From Streptomyces cyaneus (GTDB taxonomy: Bacteria; Actinomycetota; Actinomycetes; Streptomycetales; Streptomycetaceae): 64,000 nt of DNA. A program made the translations under genes and the position numbers. Each line of letters starts with the position of its first letter. The stretch's first letter is position 1. The notes below the pieces were generated by a model. The model searched no databases. It saw only the letters and a program-made list of their open reading frames with translations, and was not told the DNA's origin. The DNA is taken from assembly GCF_004028635.1 (NCBI RefSeq), contig NZ_RQJW01000006.1:646573-710572 (forward strand), given 5' to 3'. Of the stretch, positions 8,582 to 17,137 are shown one piece after another.

Positions 8582-9901
8582 ATGGCGGACACCACGGGAA
8601 ACACAGCGGCATCACAGGCCGGCGAGGCGGACTCCCGGCCCCGTAAGTCCAGTTGGCGGTACATCGGTCCCGGCATCGTCGTCGCCGCGACCGGCGTCGG
8701 CGCCGGCGACCTCGTCGCCACCCTCATCGCGGGCAGCAACTTCGGCTACACCCTGCTCTGGGCCGCGATCGTCGGCTGCCTGGTCAAGATCTCCCTCGCC
8801 GAGGCAGCGGGCCGCTGGCACCTGTCCACCGGCCGCACCCTCTTCGACGGCTGGACGAGCCTCGGCCGTTGGACCACGTACTTCTTCGCGATCTACGTCG
8901 TGATCTGGGGCTTCGTCTACGGCGCGGCGGCGATGTCGTCGAGCGCGCTCCCGCTCCAGGCACTGTTCCCGCACGTCATGGACCTCGAATGGTGGGCCAT
9001 CGCCTGCGGGCTGGTCGGCCTGGTCTTCGTCTGGTTCAACAAGTACGCCGTCTTCGAGAAGGTCATGACGGTCCTGGTCGGCGTCATGTTCGTGGTGACG
9101 GTGTACCTCGCGATCCGTGTCACCCCGAACATCCCCGACGCCTTCGCGGGCCTGCTGCCCGTCCTGCCCGACGAGAAGGACTCGATCCTCAACACCCTCG
9201 GCCTGATCGGCGGCGTCGGCGGCACCATCACCCTTGCCGCGTACGGCTACTGGGTCAACGCCAAGGGCTGGACGAACACCGGCTGGATGAAGGTCATGCG
9301 GCTCGACAACCGCGTCGCCTACGCCACCACCGGCATCTTCGTCATCGCGATGCTCTTCGTCGGCGCCGAGCTGCTGCATTCCGCGAACGTCGCCATCGCG
9401 AGCGGCGACAAGGGCCTGATCCAGCTGAGCGACATCCTGGAGGACAAGTACGGCACGGCGACGGCGAAGTTCTTCCTCATCGGCTTCTTCGCCACCTCCT
9501 TCACCTCCCTCATCGGCGTCTGGCACGGCGTGAGCCTGATGTTCGCGGACTTCGTGGCCCGCTACCGGGGGCGGGAGGAGCTGAAGGGCGAGGAGGTCGC
9601 CTCGGGCGAGCGGGAGCGCTCCTGGCCCTTCCGCGCCTACCTGCTCTGGCTGACCTTCCCGCCCATCGTCCTGCTCTTCCAGGGCCAGCCCTTCCGCCTG
9701 ATCATCATCTACGGCGTCCTGGGCGCGGCCTTCCTGCCCTTCCTCGCCGGCACCCTGATCTGGCTCCTCAACTCCTCCCGCACCCCCAGCCAGTGGCGCA
9801 ACGGCCCGCTGAGCAACGTGATGCTGGCGACCGCGGGCCTGCTGTTCCTGGTTTTGTGCGTGAAGCAGATCTGGGACCAGCCGTGGTCGGAGTTCTTCTG
9901 A
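8582..9901 (+). CDS. Nramp family divalent metal transporter
   Basis: Polytopic membrane protein of 439 aa. The first helix, GPGIVVAATGVGAGDLVATL, occupies the position of the metal-binding DPGN helix of Nramp proteins, with a GAGD variant typical of a divergent actinobacterial branch. About eleven hydrophobic helices follow. The family moves Mn2+, Fe2+ or, in divergent branches, other substrates with protons; the altered first motif makes the substrate uncertain. The ATG at 8582 is preferred over a TTG three codons upstream; no strong ribosome site is visible for either. Confidence 0.8.
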   Translation: MADTTGNTAASQAGEADSRPRKSSWRYIGPGIVVAATGVGAGDLVATLIAGSNFGYTLLWAAIVGCLVKISLAEAAGRWHLSTGRTLFDGWTSLGRWTTYFFAIYVVIWGFVYGAAAMSSSALPLQALFPHVMDLEWWAIACGLVGLVFVWFNKYAVFEKVMTVLVGVMFVVTVYLAIRVTPNIPDAFAGLLPVLPDEKDSILNTLGLIGGVGGTITLAAYGYWVNAKGWTNTGWMKVMRLDNRVAYATTGIFVIAMLFVGAELLHSANVAIASGDKGLIQLSDILEDKYGTATAKFFLIGFFATSFTSLIGVWHGVSLMFADFVARYRGREELKGEEVASGERERSWPFRAYLLWLTFPPIVLLFQGQPFRLIIIYGVLGAAFLPFLAGTLIWLLNSSRTPSQWRNGPLSNVMLATAGLLFLVLCVKQIWDQPWSEFF

Positions 9902-9905
9902 CGGC

Positions 9906-11174
9906 CTAGCGGTACTGGTCCCACTCCGGGCTGAGGGCGATCTCCCGGAGCTGCTTCATGGTCAGGGCGGGGGTCTCGCGGGTCGGGGCGTCGTGCTGGT
10001 TGCCGGAGTTGAAGGCGCTGATGACGACACGGAAGCCGTCCGTACCCGCGCGGAGGGTGTCGACGGTCCACATCACGGCGCCTTCGACACCCTTGTCGCC
10101 GCCGGTGCGCCGAGTGGTGACCTTCGTGCCGTCGGGCAGCGTCTCGGCGTCGTCCCCGAAGAGCTGGTCGACGGTTTCCTTGTCCCCCATGCCGTGCTGG
10201 ACGTCGATCTGGACGTAGCTCCTGCCCTTGCCGTCGTCGAGGACGAGGTACGTGTAGTCGTTGCCCTTCTCGACGACCTCGACCCCCTTGGGCAGGAGCG
10301 GGACGAGCGTGGCCAGGACCGAGTCCACGCCCGGTTCGACGGCGGTGCTCGCAGTGGCCGAAGGCTTCGGCTTCTTGGGGTCCTCGGGAATGAATTCGAC
10401 GTACTTGCGCCACACCTGGGCCGTCACCAGCTCCTTCAACTGAGTGATCGACAGGGGAGGTTCGCTTCTGCTGATCGGCGCGTCCTTCTGGGCGGCGGCG
10501 TTCCACTCGTTGACGGAGACATGCTGTCCCGCCGGGGTGATCAGCTCGGCCGACCACATCTTGGTGTCGACGCGCCGGTCGGGATACTCGTACCCCTGGA
10601 ACAGCTTGAGCAGCGAGCCGTCGGCCAGCCTGGTGGAGACGCAGCTGTCGTGCGGGACCAGCGTCTTGTCCGGACAGTCGATCGCCTCGCGGGCCTGGTC
10701 GCTGCCGGGCTCGACGCGGTTCAGGCTGACGCCGACGGCCCCCGGGCCCTGGCCGTCGTCGTAGACGAGGTGGACGTACGGCGGCAGCATCGAATCCCCG
10801 GTGCCCCGTGCCTGCTGCTCGCTGACCTTGCCCTCGGGGAGCAGATCTTCGAGCGTCGCGATGAGTTCGCGGCTCGTCAGGGGGACGGCGGACGGCGTCG
10901 GTGTGCCGGACGGCTGCTCGGCCACGCTGGAACTGGACGGCAGCGGGGCAGGCGAACCGCCCCAGGGCACCAGCAGCGCCCCGCCCACAGCGACCGCCGC
11001 GATCCCGGCCGCGCCGCCCACCACCGCGGCCCGCCGCCTCAGCCGCAGCCGCCGCCCCCGCGCCTGTCCGGCGGCGACCAGCGCGGTCCGGTCGGCGTCG
11101 AAGCGGTCACCGGCGTCGTGCAGGGCGTGACTGAGCCGCCCCTCGAAGCGGTCCTCGTCGTGTTCCACAGGCAT
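9906..11174 (-). CDS. Single-pass membrane protein paired with ECF sigma factor
   Basis: Protein of 422 aa: a charged ~45-residue N-terminal region, one transmembrane helix (AAVVGGAAGIAAVAVGGALL, about residues 48-67), a Ser/Pro/Thr linker and a large extracytoplasmic part made of two similar halves. Both halves contain a VHLVYDDGQG or YLVLDDGKGR strand and end in an LxMKQLRE/LSITQLKE motif. It lies 67 bases downstream of a sigma factor gene in the same direction, so it is a candidate anti-sigma factor or cell-surface sensor, although no zinc anti-sigma motif is visible. Confidence 0.75.
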   Translation of the reverse strand: MPVEHDEDRFEGRLSHALHDAGDRFDADRTALVAAGQARGRRLRLRRRAAVVGGAAGIAAVAVGGALLVPWGGSPAPLPSSSSVAEQPSGTPTPSAVPLTSRELIATLEDLLPEGKVSEQQARGTGDSMLPPYVHLVYDDGQGPGAVGVSLNRVEPGSDQAREAIDCPDKTLVPHDSCVSTRLADGSLLKLFQGYEYPDRRVDTKMWSAELITPAGQHVSVNEWNAAAQKDAPISRSEPPLSITQLKELVTAQVWRKYVEFIPEDPKKPKPSATASTAVEPGVDSVLATLVPLLPKGVEVVEKGNDYTYLVLDDGKGRSYVQIDVQHGMGDKETVDQLFGDDAETLPDGTKVTTRRTGGDKGVEGAVMWTVDTLRAGTDGFRVVISAFNSGNQHDAPTRETPALTMKQLREIALSPEWDQYR

Positions 11175-11241
11175 GGCAAAACCACCGTTTCTCGGGATTG
11201 GGGTCGCTCGGGATTGGGGGTCGTGAGAGAGGGGGCGCGGT

Positions 11242-11757
11242 TCAGCGGGCCGCGTACTCGCCGAGGTCCTCGCCCAGCAGCGCGCGCAGCCGCCCGAGCG
11301 CCCGGGTGCACCGCGTGCGCACCGCGGCGGAACTGGCGTTCAGCGCGTCGGCGGTCTCCTCGACGGACCGGTCCTCCCAGTACCGCAGGACGACCACGGC
11401 CCGGTCCTTGGCGGGCAGCCGGGCGAGGGCCTGAAGCAGGGTGAGCCGCAGCGACACGTCACCGTGTCCGCCGTCGGCCGCCGCCCGGTCGGGAATCGTG
11501 TCCGTGGCCCGCTCGGTGCTGCTGCGCCGCCGCTGATGGGCGAGGAAGGTGCGGGTGAGGACGGTCTGCGCGTACCCGGCGGGGTTGTCCACCCGGGACA
11601 CCCGTCCCCAGCGGACGTAGATCCGGCCCAGGGTCTCCTGGACGAGGTCCTCGGCGAGATGGGTGTCCCCGGCGGTCAGCAGACAGGCCGACCGGTACAG
11701 ATGCCCGGCCCTGGCCACCGCGAACTGCGCGTACTCGTCCGCGCGGGCCTGTCTCAT
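11242..11757 (-). CDS. SigE-family ECF RNA polymerase sigma factor
   Basis: ECF sigma factor of 171 aa. Region 2 is LYRSACLLTAGDTHLAEDLV (residues about 21-40) with QETLGRIYVRW after it; region 4 is ALARLPAKDRAVVVLRYWED (about 111-130) followed by SVEETADALNASSAAVRTRC. The family is abundant in Streptomyces and usually co-transcribed with a membrane regulator, as here. The target promoter and signal are unknown. Confidence 0.9.
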   Translation of the reverse strand: MRQARADEYAQFAVARAGHLYRSACLLTAGDTHLAEDLVQETLGRIYVRWGRVSRVDNPAGYAQTVLTRTFLAHQRRRSSTERATDTIPDRAAADGGHGDVSLRLTLLQALARLPAKDRAVVVLRYWEDRSVEETADALNASSAAVRTRCTRALGRLRALLGEDLGEYAAR

Positions 11758-11893
11758 GCGTTCCCCCTGTTGCTGTGCACCGGTGCGCCGGCTGCCGATG
11801 AGGTCCTCACTTCACTGATGCGGCAGGGCTGGGAGAATGTTTCACCGCAAGCCGAATCAGTTCCAACGAGTACGAGGACCGAGGACCCGACGG

Positions 11894-12337
11894 ATGACCG
11901 AGCAGCCACCATCACCCGGCCCCGGCTTCGGCCCGCCCCCACCGCAGTTCCCGCCCGCGCAGCCCGCGTACGCGCCCGTGCCGCCCCCACACGCGCCCGT
12001 ACAGCCTCCCTACGGCCAACCTCCCTACGGCCAGGTCCCGCCCCAGCCCGCTCCGGCCGGCCCGGAGTTCCTGGCCATCGACAAACGCAATGCGGTCGTC
12101 GTCGACGCGTCCGGCGTCGCCTTCGAGATGTCCGGCCTCACCATCGAGTTCCAGTGGCCCGAGGTCCGCAGCGTCCACTACCGGGCGAGCCCGGACGGCA
12201 AGGCCCTGATGGTCGCCGTGGTCCATGTGGACGGCAGGTTCTACGAGTGCGTGGTGGAGGCCAAGCCCCGGACGCGACTGCAGGAGTGGTTCCCGCAGCT
12301 GGCCTGGGTGCTCGGCCATTACCGGCCCATGGGGTGA
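11894..12337 (+). CDS. Proline-rich protein with PH-like C-terminal domain
   Basis: Hypothetical protein of 147 aa. The N-terminal ~58 residues are Pro/Tyr/Gln-rich (QPPYGQPPYGQV), probably disordered and perhaps membrane-adjacent. The C-terminal ~85 residues (VVVDASGVAFEMSGLTIEFQ onward to RLQEWFPQLAWVLGHY) resemble the C-terminal domain of the protein at 2047-2625, including the order of acidic and aromatic positions. The ATG at 11894 is preferred over one 57 bases upstream because the earlier residues are basic and out of character. Function unknown. Confidence 0.75.
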   Translation: MTEQPPSPGPGFGPPPPQFPPAQPAYAPVPPPHAPVQPPYGQPPYGQVPPQPAPAGPEFLAIDKRNAVVVDASGVAFEMSGLTIEFQWPEVRSVHYRASPDGKALMVAVVHVDGRFYECVVEAKPRTRLQEWFPQLAWVLGHYRPMG

Positions 12338-12343
12338 GGGCCC

Positions 12344-14035
12344 CTACGGCAGCCCGTGCACATGCGGGCCGACGGCGCCCGACCAGGCGTTGCCCGCCGT
12401 CGCGTCCCAGTTCGTCGACCAGGTCATCGCGCCCCGCAGGTCGGGGTACGTCCGCGACGGCTTGAACGAGCCGCAGTTCGTGCCCTTCGTCAGGCAGTCC
12501 AGGGCGTTGTTCACGATCGACGGTGACACGTACCCACTGCCCGCGCCCCGCGTGGAGGCCGGCAGACCCAGCCCCACCTGGGACGGGGCCAGGCCGCCCT
12601 CCAGCTGGATGCAGGCCAGGGCGGTCAGGAAGTCCACCGAGCCCTGGCTGTAGACCTTGCCGTCGCAGCCCAGCATCGAACCGCTGTTGTAGTACTGCAT
12701 GTTGACGACCGTGAGGATGTCCTTGATGTTCAGCGCGGTCTGGAAGTAGGTGTTCGACGTCGACTGCATGTCGATGGTCTGCGGTGCCATCGTGATGATC
12801 AGCGACGAGCCCGCCTTCGCCGAGAGCGAGCGCAGCGCCTGTGTCATGTAGGTCGCGTTGAGGCCGTTCTCCAGGTCGATGTCGACGCCGTCGAAGCCGT
12901 ACGTCTGCATGAGCGAGTACACCGAGTTCGCGAAGTTCGTGGCCGACGCCGCGTCGTTCACCGCCACCGTGCCGCGCTCGCCGCCGACCGAGACGATGAC
13001 CTTCTTCCCGGCCGACTGCTTCGCCCTGATGTCGGCCTTGAACTGGTCGACCGTGTAGCCGCCCAGCCCGGCCGAGTCCAGGTTGAAGGTCACCGCACCC
13101 GGCGTCGAGGTCGCGTCCGCGAAGGCGACGGCGATGATGTCGTACTGGGACTGGACGTCGGCGAGCTTCTGCACGGTGGCGCCGTTGTTGAAGTTCTGCC
13201 AGTAGCCGGTCACCGCGTGCTTGGGGAGCGCGGGGCCGGGGCCGGTCGGCGTGTTCGTCGTGCCCGTCACCGCCGCCGACTTCGCCGACTCACCGGCCGC
13301 GTTGGTCGCCGTGACCTGGAAGGAGTACGACGTCGAGGCCGCGAGCCCGGTCACGGTGGCCGAGGTGCCGGTCACGGCCGTCACCTTCGTGCCGTTGCGG
13401 TAGACGTTGTAGCCGCTCGCGCCGGAGACCGTGTTCCAGGCCAGGGAGATCGACGAGGACGTCGTACCCGACACGGACAGGCCGCTGGGCGCCCCCGGGA
13501 TCGTGGGGGAGGGGTCGGTGCCACCGCCGCCGTCGGGGCCGTACACGGACACGTCGTCCGCGTAGTACGCCGCCTGCCCGTACCAGCCGTGCGTGTACAC
13601 CGTCACCGAGGTCGTCGAGGCGCCGGTGGTGAAGGTGGTCGACAACTGCTTCCAGGCCGTCGAGTCCGGCGTCCAGGTCGACACGTCGGTCGTGCCCGTG
13701 CCCGTCACGCCCAGGTAGGTGTAGCCGCCCTGCACCCACGCGCTCAGCGTGTACGTGGAGTTGGGCTTCACCGCCACCGCCTGGGTGCAGCGGGCGTTGT
13801 CCTGCCCGGCCGGGGTGGCCTTGAGCGCGGCCGAGCCGCCGTGCACCGGTGCGGAGACGGTCGTGCCGCTGTTCGCGGAACAGGTCCAGTTGCTCAGGCC
13901 GGACTCGAAGCCGGCGTTCTTGGCGTTGTTGACGTCCGCGGCCGAGGCGGGGCCTGCGGGGAGGAAGGCGAGGGCGAGGGCGGCGGTGACCGCGCCCACC
14001 CGGAATCTGCTGCGTATGGACATGACAAGAGACAT
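12344..14035 (-). CDS. Secreted GH18 chitinase with carbohydrate-binding and FnIII domains
   Basis: Extracellular chitinase (563 aa) that hydrolyses beta-1,4 bonds in chitin. In order: signal peptide ending PAGPASA; a carbohydrate-binding module (NAKNAGFESGLSNWTCS to about residue 160); a Gly/Pro linker; a fibronectin type III domain (APSGLSVSGTTSSSISLAWN); and a GH18 catalytic domain beginning HAVTGYWQNFNNG. The catalytic signature is DGVDIDLENG, with the terminal Glu as acid/base. Start: ATG at 14035 lies 7 bases after a -10-like element, so the mRNA may be leaderless; ATG at 14023 is the alternative. A DasR-type site lies in the promoter. Confidence 0.9.
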   Translation of the reverse strand: MSLVMSIRSRFRVGAVTAALALAFLPAGPASAADVNNAKNAGFESGLSNWTCSANSGTTVSAPVHGGSAALKATPAGQDNARCTQAVAVKPNSTYTLSAWVQGGYTYLGVTGTGTTDVSTWTPDSTAWKQLSTTFTTGASTTSVTVYTHGWYGQAAYYADDVSVYGPDGGGGTDPSPTIPGAPSGLSVSGTTSSSISLAWNTVSGASGYNVYRNGTKVTAVTGTSATVTGLAASTSYSFQVTATNAAGESAKSAAVTGTTNTPTGPGPALPKHAVTGYWQNFNNGATVQKLADVQSQYDIIAVAFADATSTPGAVTFNLDSAGLGGYTVDQFKADIRAKQSAGKKVIVSVGGERGTVAVNDAASATNFANSVYSLMQTYGFDGVDIDLENGLNATYMTQALRSLSAKAGSSLIITMAPQTIDMQSTSNTYFQTALNIKDILTVVNMQYYNSGSMLGCDGKVYSQGSVDFLTALACIQLEGGLAPSQVGLGLPASTRGAGSGYVSPSIVNNALDCLTKGTNCGSFKPSRTYPDLRGAMTWSTNWDATAGNAWSGAVGPHVHGLP

Positions 14036-14043
14036 GCTGAACA

Positions 14044-14072
14044 ACTTGGTCCAGACCAATTCACCTGTCAAG
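14044..14072 (-). promoter_or_regulatory. Chitinase promoter, -35 TTGACA and -10-like CAAGTT
   Basis: On the minus strand TTGACA (14067-14072) is a perfect -35 element, followed after a 17-base spacer by CAAGTT (14044-14049). The expected start point falls on or beside the ATG at 14035. The DasR-type palindrome fills the spacer and overlaps the -10, the geometry expected for repression. Confidence 0.6.
14047..14060. promoter_or_regulatory. DasR-type operator (dre) of the chitinase gene
   Basis: TTGGTCCAGACCAA is a near-perfect palindrome; its core TGGTCCAGACCA differs by one base from the DasR consensus core TGGTCTAGACCA. The same word is the classical repeat of Streptomyces chitinase promoters. 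DasR is the GlcNAc-responsive GntR repressor, so this chitinase should be induced by chitin degradation products. Confidence 0.75.
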
Positions 14073-14233
14073 AGATTCCGGTAGTGGAGAAACCGTGTGC
14101 GCAACCTGCCCCGTTTTGGCGTGACTTGTGCGAGTGGAGTTGCTTCTCGGCTGGACAGAAGCTGTTTTCCGGCCGCAGAGCCGTGGATACAGTGCTGAGA
14201 TAGTCACGCAATGAAGTCATCGGGGAGCTGCGC

Positions 14234-15076
14234 GTGCCAACTGCCATTGCCGTGACCAGCGCCGACATGGCGCTGCCGGCGCAGGACGAGCGAACCGTGC
14301 CCGCCGTCGTGCTCGGGGACCTCGACCGGGAGCCGCTGGAGCGGTCCTTGGAGGACATACAGGGGCTGATCGAGCAGTACGGCCATGTGGTCGTCGTCTG
14401 CTCCCAGGCCGTCCCCCGGGCCGTGGAGCAGCGGCTGCACACCGTACGGTCCCTGCTGGAGAGCGACCGCATCGCCGTGTTCCGCCCCGAACTGCCCCCC
14501 CTCGGACTCGCCGTCCTCGCCCGCCAGCTGCGGCAGCTGGCCTCCTGCGACCTCAGCCCCGGCGTCCTCGCCTCGGCCGGCCGGCTGCTCACCCACTACA
14601 TCCACGCCGGAGCGCTCCTCGGCTCCGTCGCCAAGCTGGACCGCGTCCCCGTGGACCTCAAGTCGCACGCCAAGTCCTGGGTGCCCGGCAGCCAGTTCGG
14701 CGTGCTCGCCCACCCGACCCCGCAACTGGTCCGGATCGCCCCCGGCGCCACCCTCAGCGGCCCGGAGTTCCGCACGTCGATGCTGGTCGCCCCGGGGCAG
14801 CTGCAGTCCGACTGGGTCACCTCCAACCTGGTCAAGGTCTGGAACGCGCAGGGCCTGCGCGAGGCGGTGCTGCCCGCCGAGTCGGCCACCTGGTGGGGGA
14901 CGCCCAAGCTGATCGAGTTCTGCGCCTATCTGCCCGACCTGTCGGTGCTTTACCAGCTCGTCACCTCGGTACGGCAGAACTCCTGTCACTGGTGCGGCAT
15001 CGACGTCATCGGCGACCGCTGCGTCTTCTGCTCCGCCCTCCCGCCCGCCCACGAGCAACCGGCCCGCGCAGGCTGA
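14234..15076 (+). CDS. Tad-locus conserved protein with C-terminal zinc ribbon
   Basis: Protein of 280 aa of unknown function at the head of the Tad cluster. The body is a mixed alpha/beta domain (YGHVVVVCSQAVPRAVEQRL; LGLAVLARQLRQLASCDLSP). The C-terminus holds a four-cysteine ribbon, C251-x2-C254 ... C263-x2-C266 (CHWCGIDVIGDRCVFC). The GTG start follows GGGGAG. It reads in the same direction as cpaB, 78 bases upstream, so it is probably the first gene of the transcription unit. A role in pilus regulation or assembly is inferred from position only. Confidence 0.7.
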   Translation: MPTAIAVTSADMALPAQDERTVPAVVLGDLDREPLERSLEDIQGLIEQYGHVVVVCSQAVPRAVEQRLHTVRSLLESDRIAVFRPELPPLGLAVLARQLRQLASCDLSPGVLASAGRLLTHYIHAGALLGSVAKLDRVPVDLKSHAKSWVPGSQFGVLAHPTPQLVRIAPGATLSGPEFRTSMLVAPGQLQSDWVTSNLVKVWNAQGLREAVLPAESATWWGTPKLIEFCAYLPDLSVLYQLVTSVRQNSCHWCGIDVIGDRCVFCSALPPAHEQPARAG

Positions 15077-15154
15077 CCGGACCCCGGCCGCTCAAGGCCG
15101 CCCCGACCCACCCGACCGCTCCCGACCGATTCCCCCAATGAGGTTGTCCGGTTC

Positions 15155-15862
15155 ATGAACTCCCGTCAGCGCCGCGGCGTGATACTCCTGCTCCTGTCGG
15201 TCGTGTGCGCCCTCGGCGCCTTCGCCGGCGTCCTCTCCGTCATCAACGACGTGAAGTCCAAGGTCGGTCCCGAGGTCACCGCCTACCGGGTCAAGGCGAA
15301 CGTCGCCCCCTACACGCAGCTCAGCGCCGGCCAGTTCGAGAAGACCGAGATGCCCGAGCGGTGGCTGTCGGAGAACGCGGTCACCGACCTCCGCGAGATC
15401 CAGGGCAAGATCGCCGTCACGACCCTGCAGAAGGGCTCCCTGCTCCAGAGCGACATGATCGTCGACCAGCCCGCCCTGAAGTCGGGCGAGCAGGAGATCG
15501 CCATCATGATCGACGCGGCGACCGGCGTGGCCGGCAAGATCACCCCGGGCTCCACGGTCAACGTCTACGCCACCTTCCAGGGGCAGCGCGACGGCGACCC
15601 CGACCAGTCCAAGCTGATCGTGGAGAACGCCAGGGTCATCGACGTGGGCGAGCCGATCACCCTCAAGCCGGACGCCGACGACCGCGACCGCGAGCCCACC
15701 GACGCCTTCCCGATCACCTTCGCCCTCCAGACCATCGACGCTCAGCGCATCACGTACGCCGAGTCGTTCGCCGACGAGGTCCGGCTCGCCCTGGTGGCAC
15801 CCGGTACCGGCTCCGACGTCGACGCGACGGACCGCACCTACGAACTCGCCAAGGACAAGTGA
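15155..15862 (+). CDS. cpaB: Flp pilus assembly protein CpaB/RcpC
   Basis: Membrane-anchored protein of 235 aa. An N-terminal helix (GVILLLLSVVCALGAFAGVL, residues 8-27) is followed by the SAF/CpaB domain (AYRVKANVAPYTQLSAGQFE; GKIAVTTLQKGSLLQSDMIV). In Tad systems CpaB helps pilus assembly across the cell envelope. It is followed after 9 bases by the TadZ-like gene. Confidence 0.88.
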   Translation: MNSRQRRGVILLLLSVVCALGAFAGVLSVINDVKSKVGPEVTAYRVKANVAPYTQLSAGQFEKTEMPERWLSENAVTDLREIQGKIAVTTLQKGSLLQSDMIVDQPALKSGEQEIAIMIDAATGVAGKITPGSTVNVYATFQGQRDGDPDQSKLIVENARVIDVGEPITLKPDADDRDREPTDAFPITFALQTIDAQRITYAESFADEVRLALVAPGTGSDVDATDRTYELAKDK

Positions 15863-15871
15863 GAGGCCCCC

Positions 15872-17137
15872 ATGCCCACGAGGATCCTCCCGGCGGTCGG
15901 CGACGCGGACGCGGTCCGGTCCCTCACGACGCTGCTCAGCCAGCTCCCCGACGCCGAGCCGGTGGCCCCGGTGGCCGACTCCACCCAGCTCGTCGACACC
16001 CTCGCCCGGCTGGCCGCCGAGTCCATCGACGAGCTGCCCGAGGTCGTCGTCGTCCACGAGCGCATCGGCCCCGTCCCGGCCCTGGAACTCATCCGTGAGG
16101 TCGCCCTCCGCTTCCCCGCGGTGGGCGTCATCCTCGTCACCTCCGACGCCGGCCCCGGCCTCTTCCAGGCCGCCATGGACTACGGCGCGCGGGGCCTGGT
16201 CGCCCTGCCGCTGAGCTACGAGGAGCTGGCCAGCCGCGTCCACGCCGTGGCCCAGTGGTCGGTGGGCGTACGGCGGCATCTGGGCGCCGGCGGCGATGTG
16301 TTCAGCGGCGTCGGCGGCACGGTCGTGACGGTGAGCGGTGCGAAGGGCGGGGTCGGGACCACCCTCACCGCCATCCAACTGGCCCTCGCCGCCCAGGCGT
16401 CGGGTCGCAGCACCGCTCTGCTCGACATGGACCTGCAGACCGGCGACATCGCCGCCTACCTCGACATCCAGTTCCGCCGCTCGGTCGTCGACCTCGCCAC
16501 CATCAACGACATCACCCCGCGCGTGCTGGCGGACGCGGTGTTCCGGCACGACACCGGGGTCGCCCTGCTCCTCGCCCCCGGCGACGGCGAACGCGGCGAG
16601 GAGGTCACCGACCGCGCCGCCCGCCACATCGTCAGCGCCCTGCGCTCCCGCTACGAGGTCGTCGTCGTCGACTGCGGCGCCCAGCTGACCGGCGCGAGCG
16701 CGGCCGCCGTGGAGATGGCCGACACGGCGCTCCTCGTCACCACCCCGGACGTGGTCGCGGTGCGCGGCGCCAAGCGGACGGTACGGATGTGGGACCGCCT
16801 GCAGATCCGCAAGGCGGAGGAGACCACGATCGTCGTCAACCGCTACTCGCGCGCTACGGAGATCCAGCCCGCCCTGATCCAGCGGATCACCGGCACGGGC
16901 ATCGCGAGCACCGCGATCCCCGCCAACTTCAAGGAACTCCAGGGCGCGGTCGACGCCGGCCGGGTGCACGAGCTGGACAGCAAGGGGTCGGTCAAACAGG
17001 CCCTGTGGGCGCTCGCGGGGGAGCTGGGCCTGGTCAAGGGCACCGAGGGCGCGGCCCACCAGCGCCGCAACGGCCGGGCGCGGGGCGGGGACCGTACGGC
17101 GCTGACGTTCCGGCGGCGCAAGGAGCTCGGGCGGTGA
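15872..17137 (+). CDS. tadZ: TadZ/CpaE-like ParA-type ATPase
   Basis: MinD/ParA-like ATPase of 421 aa. The N-terminal ~130 residues resemble a receiver domain (VVVVHERIGPVPALELIREV). The ATPase starts near residue 148 with the P-loop GAKGGVGTT (156-164), in which the last lysine of the deviant Walker A is replaced by threonine. MDLQTGDIAAYLDIQFRRSV and VVVVDCGAQLTGASAAAVEM follow. TadZ proteins place the pilus machine at its site in the cell. The C-terminal tail is basic. The next gene starts inside its stop (GTGA). Confidence 0.88.
   Translation: MPTRILPAVGDADAVRSLTTLLSQLPDAEPVAPVADSTQLVDTLARLAAESIDELPEVVVVHERIGPVPALELIREVALRFPAVGVILVTSDAGPGLFQAAMDYGARGLVALPLSYEELASRVHAVAQWSVGVRRHLGAGGDVFSGVGGTVVTVSGAKGGVGTTLTAIQLALAAQASGRSTALLDMDLQTGDIAAYLDIQFRRSVVDLATINDITPRVLADAVFRHDTGVALLLAPGDGERGEEVTDRAARHIVSALRSRYEVVVVDCGAQLTGASAAAVEMADTALLVTTPDVVAVRGAKRTVRMWDRLQIRKAEETTIVVNRYSRATEIQPALIQRITGTGIASTAIPANFKELQGAVDAGRVHELDSKGSVKQALWALAGELGLVKGTEGAAHQRRNGRARGGDRTALTFRRRKELGR

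Noticed and set aside
15092..17059. Long antisense open frame (655 codons) opposite cpaB and tadZ
   Set aside because: It is opposite clear Tad genes, has no family motifs and is typical of high-GC antisense frames.
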